Part shown: one piece after another, positions 1 to 9,494 of the stretch
Layout: each line of letters opens with the position of its first letter
Numbering within the stretch: the stretch's first letter is position 1
From: an uncultured Alphaproteobacteria bacterium
GTDB taxonomy: Bacteria; Pseudomonadota; Alphaproteobacteria; Geminicoccales; Geminicoccaceae
Length of the DNA stretch: 45,161 nt
NCBI GenBank assembly: GCA_937926445.1
Contig: CALBAK010000035.1
Coordinates: 1-45,161 of the forward strand
Reading direction: 5' to 3'
Translations under genes and position numbers: made by a program
Notes under the pieces: generated by a model
Seen by the model: the letters and a program-made list of their open reading frames with translations, nothing else
Told to the model about the DNA's origin: nothing
The model's database searches: none

Positions 1-56
1 CCGCCTCCTCGTCGCATCCGCTTGACGGTCGGATGGCCCGCGCGCATCTCCCGTGC

Positions 57-1007
57 ATGAGCGCGATCACGATCGTCGAGCGGCCGGCCGCGACCCCCTC
101 CGGCCTCCCCCGCAAACCCGCCTGGATCAGGGTCAAAGCGCCGACTTCGGAAGCCTATCACGCGACCCGCCGCCTGGTCCGCGCCAAGAAGCTCAACACG
201 GTCTGCGAAGAAGCCGCCTGCCCGAACATCGGCGAATGCTGGCAAAAGCGGCACGCGACCGTGATGATCCTGGGCGATGTCTGCACCCGCGCCTGCGCCT
301 TCTGCAACGTCGAGACCGGCACACCGGGCCCGGTCGACCCGGGCGAGCCCGCACGTCTGGCCGAACTCGTGGTGGCCATGGGCCTCGAGCACGTGGTGAT
401 CACCTCGGTCGACCGCGACGATCTGCCGGACGGCGGGGCCGCCCAGTTCGTCCGCTGCATCGAGGCGATCCGGAACGCCGCCCCTTCGACCACGATCGAA
501 ATCCTCACCCCCGATTTCCTGAGAAAGCCCGGGGCGGTCGAGGCGGTGGTGGCGGCCCGGCCCGACGTCTACAACCACAATCTCGAGACCGTGCCGCGTC
601 TCTACCGGAGCGTCCGGCCCGGCGCGCGGTATTTCCACTCGCTGCGGCTCCTGCAGAAAGTCAAAGAGCTCGATCCTTCGATCTTCACCAAATCCGGCAT
701 CATGGTCGGCCTCGGCGAGGAGAAGCGCGAGGTCCTCCAGGTGATGGACGATCTGCGCTCGGCCGATGTCGATTTCCTGACGATCGGCCAGTATCTGCAG
801 CCGACGCCCCGGCACCATCCGGTCGTCCGCTTCCTCGAGCCCGCGGAGTTCGAGGCCCTCGGCCGCCACGGCCGCGCCAAGGGCTTCCTCCTCGTCGCGG
901 CCTCGCCCCTCACGCGCAGCTCCTACCATGCCGGGGCCGACTTCGCCCGCCTCAAGGCCGCCCGCCTCGAGGCCCTCGAGGCCGGCGCGGTTCCCCGCGG
1001 GAGCTGA
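57..1007 (+). CDS. lipA: Lipoyl synthase LipA
   Basis: Radical-SAM enzyme that inserts two sulfurs into protein-bound octanoyl groups, making the lipoyl cofactor used by 2-oxoacid dehydrogenases such as the PDH encoded at 23-27 kb. The sequence shows the LipA-specific cysteine set [12 protein letters not shown] for the auxiliary 4Fe-4S cluster, followed by the radical-SAM motif CTRACAFC, and the family region [11 protein letters not shown]. Length is about 316 residues, normal for the family. I chose the ATG at 57; an in-frame ATG at 33 would add eight residues, and neither has a strong ribosome binding site. The next gene starts 7 bases after the stop, so the two are probably cotranscribed. 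In related bacteria lpdA lies just upstream, but that position is outside the window. Confidence 0.95.
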   Translation: MSAITIVERPAATPSGLPRKPAWIRVKAPTSEAYHATRRLVRAKKLNTVCEEAACPNIGECWQKRHATVMILGDVCTRACAFCNVETGTPGPVDPGEPARLAELVVAMGLEHVVITSVDRDDLPDGGAAQFVRCIEAIRNAAPSTTIEILTPDFLRKPGAVEAVVAARPDVYNHNLETVPRLYRSVRPGARYFHSLRLLQKVKELDPSIFTKSGIMVGLGEEKREVLQVMDDLRSADVDFLTIGQYLQPTPRHHPVVRFLEPAEFEALGRHGRAKGFLLVAASPLTRSSYHAGADFARLKAARLEALEAGAVPRGS

Positions 1008-1014
1008 GGCAGCG

Positions 1015-1488
1015 ATGCCGACGCATGCCGAAAAGCGCCATCTGCCCTGGACGCCCGAGCAGCTCCACGCGCTCGTGGCCGAGGTCGACAAATATCCGGA
1101 GTTCCTGCCCTGGTGCAAAGCGGCGCGGATCACCCGCCGCGAGGGTAACGTCTTCTATGCCGACCTCGTGATCACCTTCAAGGTCTTCCGCGAACGCTTC
1201 ACGAGTCGCGTAACGCTGTTGCCGGATCTCGGGATCGATGTCGCCTACATCGAGGGGCCTTTCTACTATTTGAACAATCACTGGCGCTTCGAGCGGGCTC
1301 CCGACGGCGGCTGCATCGTCGACTTCTACGTCGACTTCGAGTTCCGCTCGAAGATCCTGCAGAACGTGATCGGCCTCCTCTTCAACGAGGCGGTGAGCCG
1401 CATGGTGGCCGCCTTCGAGGCCCGCGCCAGGAAGCTCTACGGCGAGGGTGTCGCCGCCACCGTTGCCGCACCGGCACCCGTCGGCTGA
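1015..1488 (+). CDS. Type II toxin-antitoxin RatA/coenzyme Q-binding Coq10 family protein (START-like)
   Basis: Protein of about 157 residues of the polyketide cyclase/START superfamily, Coq10/RatA type. The family start is recognisable in VAEVDKYPEFLPWCKAARI, and the C-terminal helix follows FRSKILQNVIGLLFNEAVSRM. Family members bind ubiquinone or other hydrophobic ligands and support respiratory function. In alphaproteobacteria this gene typically sits directly after lipA, as here. The ATG at 1015 is chosen because GAGG lies about 5 bases upstream, overlapping the end of lipA; the frame stays open further upstream but that extension is only a shadow of lipA. The molecular role in this lineage is not settled, so no symbol is given. 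Confidence 0.88.
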   Translation: MPTHAEKRHLPWTPEQLHALVAEVDKYPEFLPWCKAARITRREGNVFYADLVITFKVFRERFTSRVTLLPDLGIDVAYIEGPFYYLNNHWRFERAPDGGCIVDFYVDFEFRSKILQNVIGLLFNEAVSRMVAAFEARARKLYGEGVAATVAAPAPVG

Positions 1489-1814
1489 ACCGACGCGGCG
1501 AGCTCGGCCTCCAAAGCGTCGAGCTCGTCCAAGATCCGCGCGAGCCGCTCGCCCCCGGCCGTGAGCGCGTATTCGACCCGAGGCGGCACCTCCGCATAGG
1601 CGGTCCGCGACAACAGACCGAGCCGCACGAGCTTGGCGAGCCGCTCGTTCAGGACCTTGGTCGAGATGCCGGGGATCGCCCGCTCGAGCGCACCCGGCCG
1701 CCGCACACCTCGTCGGACGGCCCGGAGCACCTCGACCGACCATTTGCACCCGACCACCTCGGCGAGCCTGCCGCGGCTCTCTTTCGCGTGAGTTTTCTCG
1801 GGATCTTTCAACAA
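1437..1814 (-). CDS. HxlR-family transcriptional regulator (MarR-like winged helix)
   Basis: Small winged-helix regulator of about 125 residues. The HxlR signature is clear: GCKWSVEVLRAVRRG (helix 1), then IPGISTKVLNERLAKL (recognition region), LLSRTAYAEVPPRVEY (wing) and a C-terminal helix rich in Leu/Glu. No ATG is available near the conserved start. TTG at 1814 or 1811 is the likely initiator, with a GTG further upstream as an alternative. The 3' end overlaps the end of the coq10-like gene on the other strand by about 50 bases. It is divergent from the P460-like cytochrome gene at 1941, and the shared 126-base spacer holds a perfect inverted repeat, so it may control that gene and itself. 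The effector is unknown. Confidence 0.85.
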   Translation of the reverse strand: MLKDPEKTHAKESRGRLAEVVGCKWSVEVLRAVRRGVRRPGALERAIPGISTKVLNERLAKLVRLGLLSRTAYAEVPPRVEYALTAGGERLARILDELDALEAELAASVQPTGAGAATVAATPSP

Positions 1815-1836
1815 GATGTACCGTCCGGTTCCCACC

Positions 1837-1850
1837 GCACCGGAAGGTGC
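1837..1850. promoter_or_regulatory. Inverted repeat, possible HxlR operator
   Basis: Perfect inverted repeat GCACC-GGAA-GGTGC in the spacer between the divergent HxlR gene and the P460-like gene, 23 bases upstream of the proposed TTG start of the regulator. Position and symmetry fit an operator for a dimeric winged-helix protein. No recognised HxlR consensus was used, so the assignment is inference. Confidence 0.35.
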
Positions 1851-1940
1851 CCGCTTGCCCTTTCCGGACCGTTCGGGTCTCGTGCCGGGCGGGGACCCTC
1901 CACCGGGTCGCAAAGCACGAAGCATCGGAGGTCGCAAGCC

Positions 1941-2417
1941 ATGCAGCGGATCGCGACGGCCGCCTTCGCCCTGGGCCTGGTCCTGCCGGCCCCGGCCGGT
2001 GCGGCCGAGGTCGCCTTCCCGACCGGCTGGCGGGACTGGAAGCACGTCAAGAGCATGGTGATCGAACCCGGTCACCCGCTCTACGAGGCCTTCGGCGGCA
2101 TCCACCACATCTACGCCGACCCGAAGGCTCTCGAAGGCTACCGGACGGGCAGCTTCCCCGACGGGGCCACCATCGTCTTCGATCTCCTGGAGGCCGAGCG
2201 CGCGAACAACGCCGTCGTCGAGGGCCCGCGCAAGGTCCTGGGCGTCATGCGCAAGGACAGGCGGGCCTTCGCCGCGACCGGCGGCTGGGGCTTCGAAGGC
2301 TTCGCCGCCGGCGACCCGAACAGGCGGGCGGTGGGAGCGAAGGCGGCCGAGGCCTGCTTCGGTTGCCACGCCGGCCAGGTGGCGAGCGACTACGTCTTCA
2401 GCCGCCTGCGCGAGTGA
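1941..2417 (+). CDS. Cytochrome P460-like periplasmic c-type haem protein
   Basis: About 158 residues. A Sec signal peptide (MQRIATAAFALGLVL... ending AGAA near residue 22) directs it to the periplasm. The mature part has the pattern of the cytochrome P460 domain family: FPTGWRDWKHVKSMVI, GGIHHIYADPKALEGYR, FPDGATIVFDLLEA, and a single C-terminal haem site CFGCH at about residue 143. Characterised P460 proteins oxidise hydroxylamine or detoxify NO-type compounds, but many homologues have no known role. GGAGGT lies 8 bases before the ATG at 1941, which fixes the start. Divergent from an HxlR regulator, which probably senses the relevant stress. Confidence 0.85.
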   Translation: MQRIATAAFALGLVLPAPAGAAEVAFPTGWRDWKHVKSMVIEPGHPLYEAFGGIHHIYADPKALEGYRTGSFPDGATIVFDLLEAERANNAVVEGPRKVLGVMRKDRRAFAATGGWGFEGFAAGDPNRRAVGAKAAEACFGCHAGQVASDYVFSRLRE

Positions 2418-2631
2418 GCGATCGGACCGGCCCGGGGGCGGCCGCCGCCTCGGCCCGTGCACGGTCCGCGCCCGACCGCCGAACGACGGGCGGGGCGGGC
2501 TGCGCCCAGCGGTCGAACCGCGCGGGCGGCGCCGGGGCCGAGCTCCGATCGGCGACCGTGGGCCCGGCCGGCGGCGCCGGCGCCTCGTCGAAATCCGGCC
2601 AGAACCAGCCGGCGGAGGAACGGTAGGACAT
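2398..2631 (-). CDS. Possible small Pro/Ala-rich protein (doubtful)
   Basis: Open frame of 77 codons beginning MSYRSSAGWFWPDFDEAP and continuing as a Pro/Ala/Arg-rich, probably disordered tail. In favour: an ATG with GGAG 8 bases upstream, and only about 12% A/T at third codon positions against about a quarter at first and second positions (my count), which is the pattern of real genes here. Against: no recognisable family, low complexity, and a 20-base overlap with the 3' end of the P460-like gene. If it is not a gene, 2418-2767 is noncoding apart from the hairpin at 2647-2684. Confidence 0.35.
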   Translation of the reverse strand: MSYRSSAGWFWPDFDEAPAPPAGPTVADRSSAPAPPARFDRWAQPAPPVVRRSGADRARAEAAAAPGPVRSLTRAGG

Positions 2632-2646
2632 GGCGGTCGCTCCGGG

Positions 2647-2684
2647 CGAACGCTCGGGCGGGAAGGCTCCCCCGCCGGCGTTCG
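2647..2684. terminator. Strong hairpin between cinA and the 2398-2631 ORF
   Basis: Arms CGAACGC/GCGTTCG (7 bp) and GGCGGG/CCCGCC (6 bp) with a small internal loop and an 8-base apical loop. It lies 83 bases downstream of the cinA stop on the minus strand. There is no T-run, so intrinsic termination is uncertain. It could instead be a leader structure before the small ORF at 2631. Confidence 0.4.
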
Positions 2685-2767
2685 AGCCTCGCCCGACAGC
2701 GTCAACATCGCGTTGCGGCCCGGGTCGAGCCGGACCGTGGTTCGTATCCGGGTGCGCCGAGAGGAGC

Positions 2768-3289
2768 TCAGGCCAGGCCCGCTTCGGGCCCCGCCGGGCC
2801 CTCGGCCAGCGCCGCGAGCCCGAGTGCCAGGACCGCCTCGACCGAGGCGAGGCGCACCGCCCGTCGGTCGCCCTCGAACAGGCAGCGCCGGTGCAGCAGC
2901 GCGCCGTCCCGCCGCGCCGCGGCGACGTGGACGAGGCCCACCGGTTTCTCGGCCGTACCCCCGCCGGGCCCGGCGATGCCGGTGACCGCGAGGGAGAGGC
3001 CGCAGGCCGATCGCTCGAGGGCGCCCAGGGCGAGCTCGCGGGCGCAGCGCTCGCTCACCGCGCCGAAGCGCTCCAGCGTCTCGGCTCGCACCCCCAGAAG
3101 TTCGCGCTTGGCGGCGTTGTCGTAGACCACCCAGCCGCGGTCGACCACGGCCGAGCTGCCGGCATGTTCGGTGAGGCAAGCGGCGACGAGTCCGCCCGTG
3201 CAGCTCTCGGCCGTGGCGAGCCGGACGCCGCGCGCCCGACAGGCGTCCAAGAGCGCCCGGGCGGCCGCCAGGCAGGGTTCGGGGAACAT
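2768..3289 (-). CDS. cinA: CinA C-terminal-type nicotinamide-nucleotide amidohydrolase (PncC)
   Basis: About 173 residues, matching the stand-alone CinA C-terminal domain that deamidates nicotinamide mononucleotide in NAD recycling. Visible motifs are LATAESCTGGLVAACLTEHAGSS (N-terminal active-site region), VSERCARELALGALERS, and AVTGIAGPGGGTAEKPVGLVHVA. The N-terminal MoaB-like half of full-length CinA is absent, which is common in alphaproteobacteria. The ATG at 3289 overlaps the ispDF stop by one base (TGATG), so it is translationally coupled to ispDF. The order coq10-cinA-ispDF is conserved in relatives, although here an HxlR/P460 pair intervenes. Confidence 0.9.
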   Translation of the reverse strand: MFPEPCLAAARALLDACRARGVRLATAESCTGGLVAACLTEHAGSSAVVDRGWVVYDNAAKRELLGVRAETLERFGAVSERCARELALGALERSACGLSLAVTGIAGPGGGTAEKPVGLVHVAAARRDGALLHRRCLFEGDRRAVRLASVEAVLALGLAALAEGPAGPEAGLA

Positions 3290-4443
3290 CAGGTCGGGGC
3301 CGCGAGACGGCAGGTCACGAGCACGCTCGCCACGATCCCCTCGCCCCGGCCGATCGCGCCGAGCCCCTCGCAGCTGCCCGCCTTGAGGCCGACCGCCCCG
3401 GGCTCGAGCCCGAGCAGCCGGCAGAGGTTCGCCCGTATCGCCGCCCGGTACGGGCCGAGCCGCGGCCGCTCGGCGAGAATCGTGACGTCGACATGCTCGA
3501 GCACCCCGCCGGCCGCGGCCAGGAGCTCGAGCGCGTGGCGAACGAAGCGTGCGGAATCGGCGTCCTGCCAGCGCGGGTCGGAGGGCGGGAAATGGCAACC
3601 GATGTCGTCGGCGCCGATCACCCCGAGGATCGCGTCGGTCAGCGCGTGCAGGACGACGTCGGCATCCGAATGGCCCTCGAGGCCGAGTTCGGAGGGGATC
3701 TCGACCCCGGCGAGCACGAGCCGCCGGCCGGGAACCAGCCGGTGCAGATCGATCCCCTGGCCGGTGCGACGCGGGGCGGCGGCGAGGAGCCGGCGCTCGG
3801 CGGTCGCGAAGTCCTCGGGCAGGGTGAGTTTCACATTGTCCTCCTCGCCCGGGACGTGGACTACCGGCAGACCGGCCCAGGCGGCGACCGCCCCGTCGTC
3901 GCCGAAGCCCATGGGCGGGGCGAGGCGGTGGGCGTCGAGGATGGCACCGAAGACGAAGCCCTGCGGCGTCTGGACCCGCACGAGCCCCCCGCGCTCGACA
4001 TCCTCGAGCACCCGCTCGCCGCGAGTCCGCCGCAAGCTGTCCACCACCGGCAGGGCCGGTAGCACGGCCGGATGGTGTTCGAGGGCGGCGAGCACCCGGT
4101 CGACCAGGGCCGCGCCGAGGAACGGCCGGGCGGCGTCGTGGATCAGGACGAGATCGGGCGGGTCCGCGCTCAGGCTCTCGAGGCCCGCCCGCACCGAAGC
4201 CTGCCTGCTCGCCCCGCCCACGACCGGCGGCAGGAGGTCGAGCCCGCGCGCGGCCTCGGCATAGAGAACGCCGTGCCCCTCGGCGATCACCACCCGGACC
4301 GCGTCGATCCGCGGATGGCGGGCGAAGACCTCGAGCGAATGGCGAAGCACCGGTCGCCCGCCGAGCGGCCGATACTGCTTGGGAATCTCGCCGCCGGCCC
4401 GGACCCCCTGTCCGGCGGCCATGACCAGCGCCACGCAGCGCAC
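3289..4443 (-). CDS. ispDF: Bifunctional IspD/IspF (MEP isoprenoid pathway)
   Basis: About 384 residues. The N-terminal IspD domain (about 1-225) forms CDP-methylerythritol; it shows [28 protein letters not shown] and [11 protein letters not shown]. The C-terminal IspF domain (about 228-384) forms the cyclodiphosphate; it shows [34 protein letters not shown] and GRGEGI. The start is GTG at 4443, supported by GAGGAGG about 9 bases upstream; the longer open frame to 4569 has no such site. The usual IspF segment KATTTE reads KAGSCE here, a noteworthy change beside the nucleotide/metal pocket. It is divergent from ntrB; many alphaproteobacteria have dusB near this junction, but it is absent here. 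Confidence 0.93.
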   Translation of the reverse strand: MRCVALVMAAGQGVRAGGEIPKQYRPLGGRPVLRHSLEVFARHPRIDAVRVVIAEGHGVLYAEAARGLDLLPPVVGGASRQASVRAGLESLSADPPDLVLIHDAARPFLGAALVDRVLAALEHHPAVLPALPVVDSLRRTRGERVLEDVERGGLVRVQTPQGFVFGAILDAHRLAPPMGFGDDGAVAAWAGLPVVHVPGEEDNVKLTLPEDFATAERRLLAAAPRRTGQGIDLHRLVPGRRLVLAGVEIPSELGLEGHSDADVVLHALTDAILGVIGADDIGCHFPPSDPRWQDADSARFVRHALELLAAAGGVLEHVDVTILAERPRLGPYRAAIRANLCRLLGLEPGAVGLKAGSCEGLGAIGRGEGIVASVLVTCRLAAPT

Positions 4444-4580
4444 GCGAAGAGCCCTCCTCGCCCGGAGCGAGCCTAGGAGCGGAACCGGAACAGTGCCAAG
4501 CGCCTCGATGCCGCAGCGGGGCTTGAAGCCGCCTCTCCTCCCCGCTAGCTCTGCACTCGTCGTGTGCACCCGTATTGCTG

Positions 4581-4597
4581 TGCACAGGATTTGTGCA
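4581..4597. promoter_or_regulatory. NtrC-type palindrome at the ntrB start
   Basis: TGCACAGGATTTGTGCA is a perfect 6-bp inverted repeat with a 5-base spacer. Its arms and 17-bp length match the NtrC enhancer pattern TGCACY-N5-RGTGCA except for the innermost base of each arm. It ends one base before the ntrB ATG and covers its ribosome binding site (AGGA at 4586-4589). A further half-site GTGCAC lies at 4564-4569. The position suits autorepression of the operon by NtrC, as known for other ntrBC operons. Confidence 0.55.
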
Positions 4598-4598
4598 A

Positions 4599-5734
4599 AT
4601 GGACGGTCACGCCGCGCGCAGCCACGCCGACCGCCCGGTCCCGGCCTGTTCGGCCGAGCTGCTGCTCGCCAACCTGCCGAGCCCGCTCCTCGCCCTCGAC
4701 CCCGAGTTGTGCATCCGGGCCGTCAATCCGGCCGCAGAACTCCTCTTGTCGGCCAGCGCCAAAGCACTCCTGGGCCGGCCGTTGGCCGACCTCCTCACGC
4801 CCCATGCGCGTCTCCTCGACTTGGCACGCCACGTGCAAGGCGGGGCGGGCTCGCTTTCCGATTACGGGATGGAGCTGGCTCTCGCACGCGGGGAGGTCGT
4901 GGCCGTGGACTGCCATCTGGCGCCGATCGTCGAGCGCCCGGGCGAGGTCCTGGTGCTGCTGCATCCCTGCTCGGTCGCCCACAGGCTCGATGCCCGCCGC
5001 GCCCAGCGCGGCTCGAGCCGCTCGATCGCCGGCCTCGCCGCCACCCTCGCCCACGAGGTCAAGAACCCGCTCTCCGGCATCCGCGGCGCCGCTCAGCTCC
5101 TGGAGTCGGCGGTGCCGGCCGAGGACCGTCCGCTCCTCGCCCTCATCTGCGAGGAGACCGACCGGATCGTGAAGCTCGTCGAACGGATGGAGGAGTTCGG
5201 CGACAGCGCCCCGATCGAGCGCCGGCCGGTCAACATCCACCAGGTGTTGGAGCACGTCCGCCGGCTCGCCGAGAGCGGCTTCGCCCGCCACGTCCGCTTC
5301 CTCGAGACCTACGACCCTTCGCTGCCGGAGGTCGAGGGCGACCGCGATCGTCTGATCCAGGCCTTCCTCAACCTCGTCAAGAACGCCGCCGAGGCGGTCC
5401 CGGACGAGGGGGGCGTGATCACCCTCGCCACCCACTACCGGCACGGCGTGCGGCTCGCCGTGAGCCACGCCCGCACCGCCCACGAGCTGCCGATCGTGGT
5501 CGAGGTCAAGGACAACGGCCCGGGCGTGCCGCCCGAACTCGAGGAGCATCTCTTCGAGCCCTTCGTCACCACCAAACCCAGGGGCAAGGGCCTGGGCCTG
5601 GCACTCGTCGCCAAGGTGGTGGCCGACCATGGCGGGGTCGTGGCGCTCGAGCGCGGCGATCCCGGCACCATCGTCCGCATCCGTCTGCCCGCCGCCATGC
5701 GGCCGCGCCGCACGGCGGAGCCGGAGTCGTCCCG

Positions 5735-5738
<4 letters not shown>
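4599..5738 (+). CDS. ntrB: Nitrogen regulation sensor histidine kinase NtrB
   Basis: Cytoplasmic kinase/phosphatase of about 379 residues that controls NtrC according to PII/nitrogen status. An N-terminal PAS domain (about 15-120; [25 protein letters not shown]) is followed by the HisKA motif [19 protein letters not shown] with phospho-acceptor His about 152, then a HATPase domain with N-box [15 protein letters not shown] and GKGLGLALV. There is no transmembrane segment, as expected for NtrB. ATG at 4599 (AGGA 9 bases upstream) is preferred over TTG at 4575, which would place the NtrC-like palindrome inside the coding region. Its TGA overlaps the ntrC ATG (ATGA). Confidence 0.93.
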
Positions 5739-7180
<1,442 letters not shown>

Positions 7181-7187
7181 CGCGGGC

Positions 7188-9425
7188 GTGATCGGGACCC
7201 GGGGCCAGACCCGGCCGACGGGCGGCGGCTTCCTCGCCGGCCTCGGCTCTTCCTTGCGCGCGCTCCTGCGCCGCGCCGATGTCGAACGTCGCCTCGCCCT
7301 ACTGCTGGTGGCGGGCGCGCTCCTTTCCTCCGTCGCGACCTATGCCGCGATCACCGGGATCGGGCCGTTCACTGCCAGCGTCCCGACCGTCATCCTGCTC
7401 CTCAACCTCGACCTCGTCCTCCTCCTGCTCCTCGGCGTCGTGGTGGCGCGCCGGCTGGTGACGCTCTTTATCGAGCGGCGGCGCGGCGGCGCCGGCTCGC
7501 GCCTGCACACCCGCCTCGTGGGCCTTTTCTCCCTGGTCGCGGTGCTGCCGGCGATCCTGGTCGCGATCTTCAGCGTCGTCTTCTTGAGCTCGGGCCTCGA
7601 ATCCTGGTTCGCCACCCGGGTCCGCAGCGCCCTCGACAACTCCCTCGCCGTCGCCGAGGCCTATCTCGCCGAGCACCGCGAGGTGATCCGGGCCGACGCG
7701 CTCGCCATGGCGGCCGACCTCAACCGTGAGGGGCCCGCGCTGCTCGACCAGCCTGTGACCTTCCGTCAGCTCGTGAGCGCCCAGGCGGCCGTGCGCGCGC
7801 TCTCCGAGGCCGTCGTCTTCGACGGCTCGGGCCGGGTCGTAGCGGCGGCCGGGCTCGGCCTCGCGCTCGGCTTCGAAGGGGTGCCCGAGGACGCTCTCGC
7901 CCGTGCCGCTCGCGGCGAGGTCGTCACGCTCACGGGCGACAGCGACGATCGGGTGCGGGCCCTCGTCCGGCTCGACGGTTTCGGCGACGCCTATCTCTTC
8001 GTCGGCCGGCTGGTCGACCCCAAGGTCCTCGCCTTCATGGAGCGCACCCAGCAGGTCGTGAGCGACTATCGGCTGATCGAGACCGAGCGCTCGGGCATCC
8101 AGATCACCTCCGCGCTGATCTTCATGACCGTGGCTCTCCTCCTCCTCATGGCCGCGGTCTGGCTCGGCATCGGCTTCGCCGACCGGCTCGCAACGCCGCT
8201 CGGCCGGCTGATCGACGCGGCCGAGCGGGTCCGGGCGGGCGATCTCGTGGTGCGGGTGCCCGAGGAGGAGGCGGGCGACGACGAGATCGGCTCCTTGGCC
8301 CGCGCCTTCAACCGCATGACGAGCCAGCTCGATGCCCAGCGCCGGGCCCTGGTCCGCGCCAATCGCGAGCTCGACGAGCGCCGCCGCTTCATCGAGGCGG
8401 TCCTGGGTGGGGTCACCGCGGGCGTGATCGGGCTCGACGCCGACCGCCGCATCCGCCTCGCCAACCCGACCGCGGCGGGCCTTCTGGGCGTGCCCGAGGA
8501 AGAGCTCGCGGGTCGTCCGCTCGAGGCTTCGCTACCGGAGGTGGGCCCGCTCTTCGACCGGCTCCTGGCGGACGGCGAGGAGCCGGTGCAAGAGCCCGTG
8601 ACGGTGGTCCGCCGCGGCCGCCAGCGCACCCTCCTGGTCCGCCTCGCCGCGCAGGGCGAGAGCAGCGGGATCAGCGGCTTCGTCCTCACCTTCGACGACG
8701 TCACCGAGCTGATCGCGGCCCAGCGCCAGGCGGCCTGGGCCGAGGTGGCGCGGCGGATCGCTCACGAGATCAAGAACCCCTTGACCCCCATCCGGCTTTC
8801 CGCCGAACGGCTCCGCCGGCGCTTCGGTGGCCAGATCGACCCGGCCGAGCGGGAAGGCTTCACCCGCGCGATCGACACGATCGTCCACCAGGTCGACACG
8901 ATCGGCCGGCTGGTCTCCGAGTTCTCGGCCTTCGCCCGCATGCCCGCACCCGTGATGCGCAGCGAATCGCTCGCCGAACTCGTCCAGCGCGCGGTTCTCC
9001 TGCAGCAGACGGCGCGGCCGCAGATCCGGTTCCGGGTCGAGCTGCCGAAGGACGATCCCTTGCGGCTCGACTGCGACGCCGAGAAGATCGGCCAGGTCTT
9101 GACCAATCTCCTCCAGAACGCGATCGACGCTCTCGCCGAGGCTCCCGAGGGGCGGCGACCGGCCGAGCCGCGGATCACCGTGCGCGGGCAGCGCTTCGGC
9201 CGGGAGATCCGGCTCGAGGTCGAAGACAACGGGCCGGGGTTTCCGCCCGGCGACCGCCACCGGCTGCTCGAGCCCTACGCTACCACTCGCGCCAAGGGGA
9301 CGGGGTTGGGGCTTGCCATCGTCCGGAAGATCATGGAGGAACACAACGGTCGGGTGGAGCTGGCCGACGGCTGCGAGGGGGGCGCGCTGGTGCGGCTCGC
9401 CTTCCCGATCCGCAACACATCATGA
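7188..9425 (+). CDS. ntrY: Membrane sensor histidine kinase NtrY
   Basis: About 745 residues. Three N-terminal membrane segments (about 36-58, 65-88 and 105-132), a periplasmic region, and a fourth segment (about 308-330) are followed by HAMP (about 331-385), PAS (about 400-500), HisKA with RRIAHEIKNPLTPIRLSAE (His526) and a HATPase domain (NLLQNAID, DNGPGFP, GTGLGLAIV). This is the NtrY architecture. Family members phosphorylate NtrX and link nitrogen, redox and envelope responses. The initiator is GTG at 7188, 7 bases after the ntrC stop. Cotranscription with ntrBC is likely. Confidence 0.92.
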   Translation: MIGTRGQTRPTGGGFLAGLGSSLRALLRRADVERRLALLLVAGALLSSVATYAAITGIGPFTASVPTVILLLNLDLVLLLLLGVVVARRLVTLFIERRRGGAGSRLHTRLVGLFSLVAVLPAILVAIFSVVFLSSGLESWFATRVRSALDNSLAVAEAYLAEHREVIRADALAMAADLNREGPALLDQPVTFRQLVSAQAAVRALSEAVVFDGSGRVVAAAGLGLALGFEGVPEDALARAARGEVVTLTGDSDDRVRALVRLDGFGDAYLFVGRLVDPKVLAFMERTQQVVSDYRLIETERSGIQITSALIFMTVALLLLMAAVWLGIGFADRLATPLGRLIDAAERVRAGDLVVRVPEEEAGDDEIGSLARAFNRMTSQLDAQRRALVRANRELDERRRFIEAVLGGVTAGVIGLDADRRIRLANPTAAGLLGVPEEELAGRPLEASLPEVGPLFDRLLADGEEPVQEPVTVVRRGRQRTLLVRLAAQGESSGISGFVLTFDDVTELIAAQRQAAWAEVARRIAHEIKNPLTPIRLSAERLRRRFGGQIDPAEREGFTRAIDTIVHQVDTIGRLVSEFSAFARMPAPVMRSESLAELVQRAVLLQQTARPQIRFRVELPKDDPLRLDCDAEKIGQVLTNLLQNAIDALAEAPEGRRPAEPRITVRGQRFGREIRLEVEDNGPGFPPGDRHRLLEPYATTRAKGTGLGLAIVRKIMEEHNGRVELADGCEGGALVRLAFPIRNTS

Positions 9426-9494
9426 TACCGCGGCCGCCGAAGCCAGCGTCGCGGGGCCGCTCCGGCGCCGGCAGCGGCCGATCGGAACGATCGC

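Noticed and set aside
1-32. Possible 3' end of an upstream gene (in-frame TGA at 23-25)
   Set aside because: Only seven codons are visible and they do not identify a product, so no partial gene is called.
4565-4579. Sigma-54-like promoter TGCAC-N5-TTGCT upstream of ntrB
   Set aside because: Spacing is right, but the invariant GG of the -24 element is TG. Since sigma-54 promoters rarely tolerate that, I kept only the NtrC palindrome.
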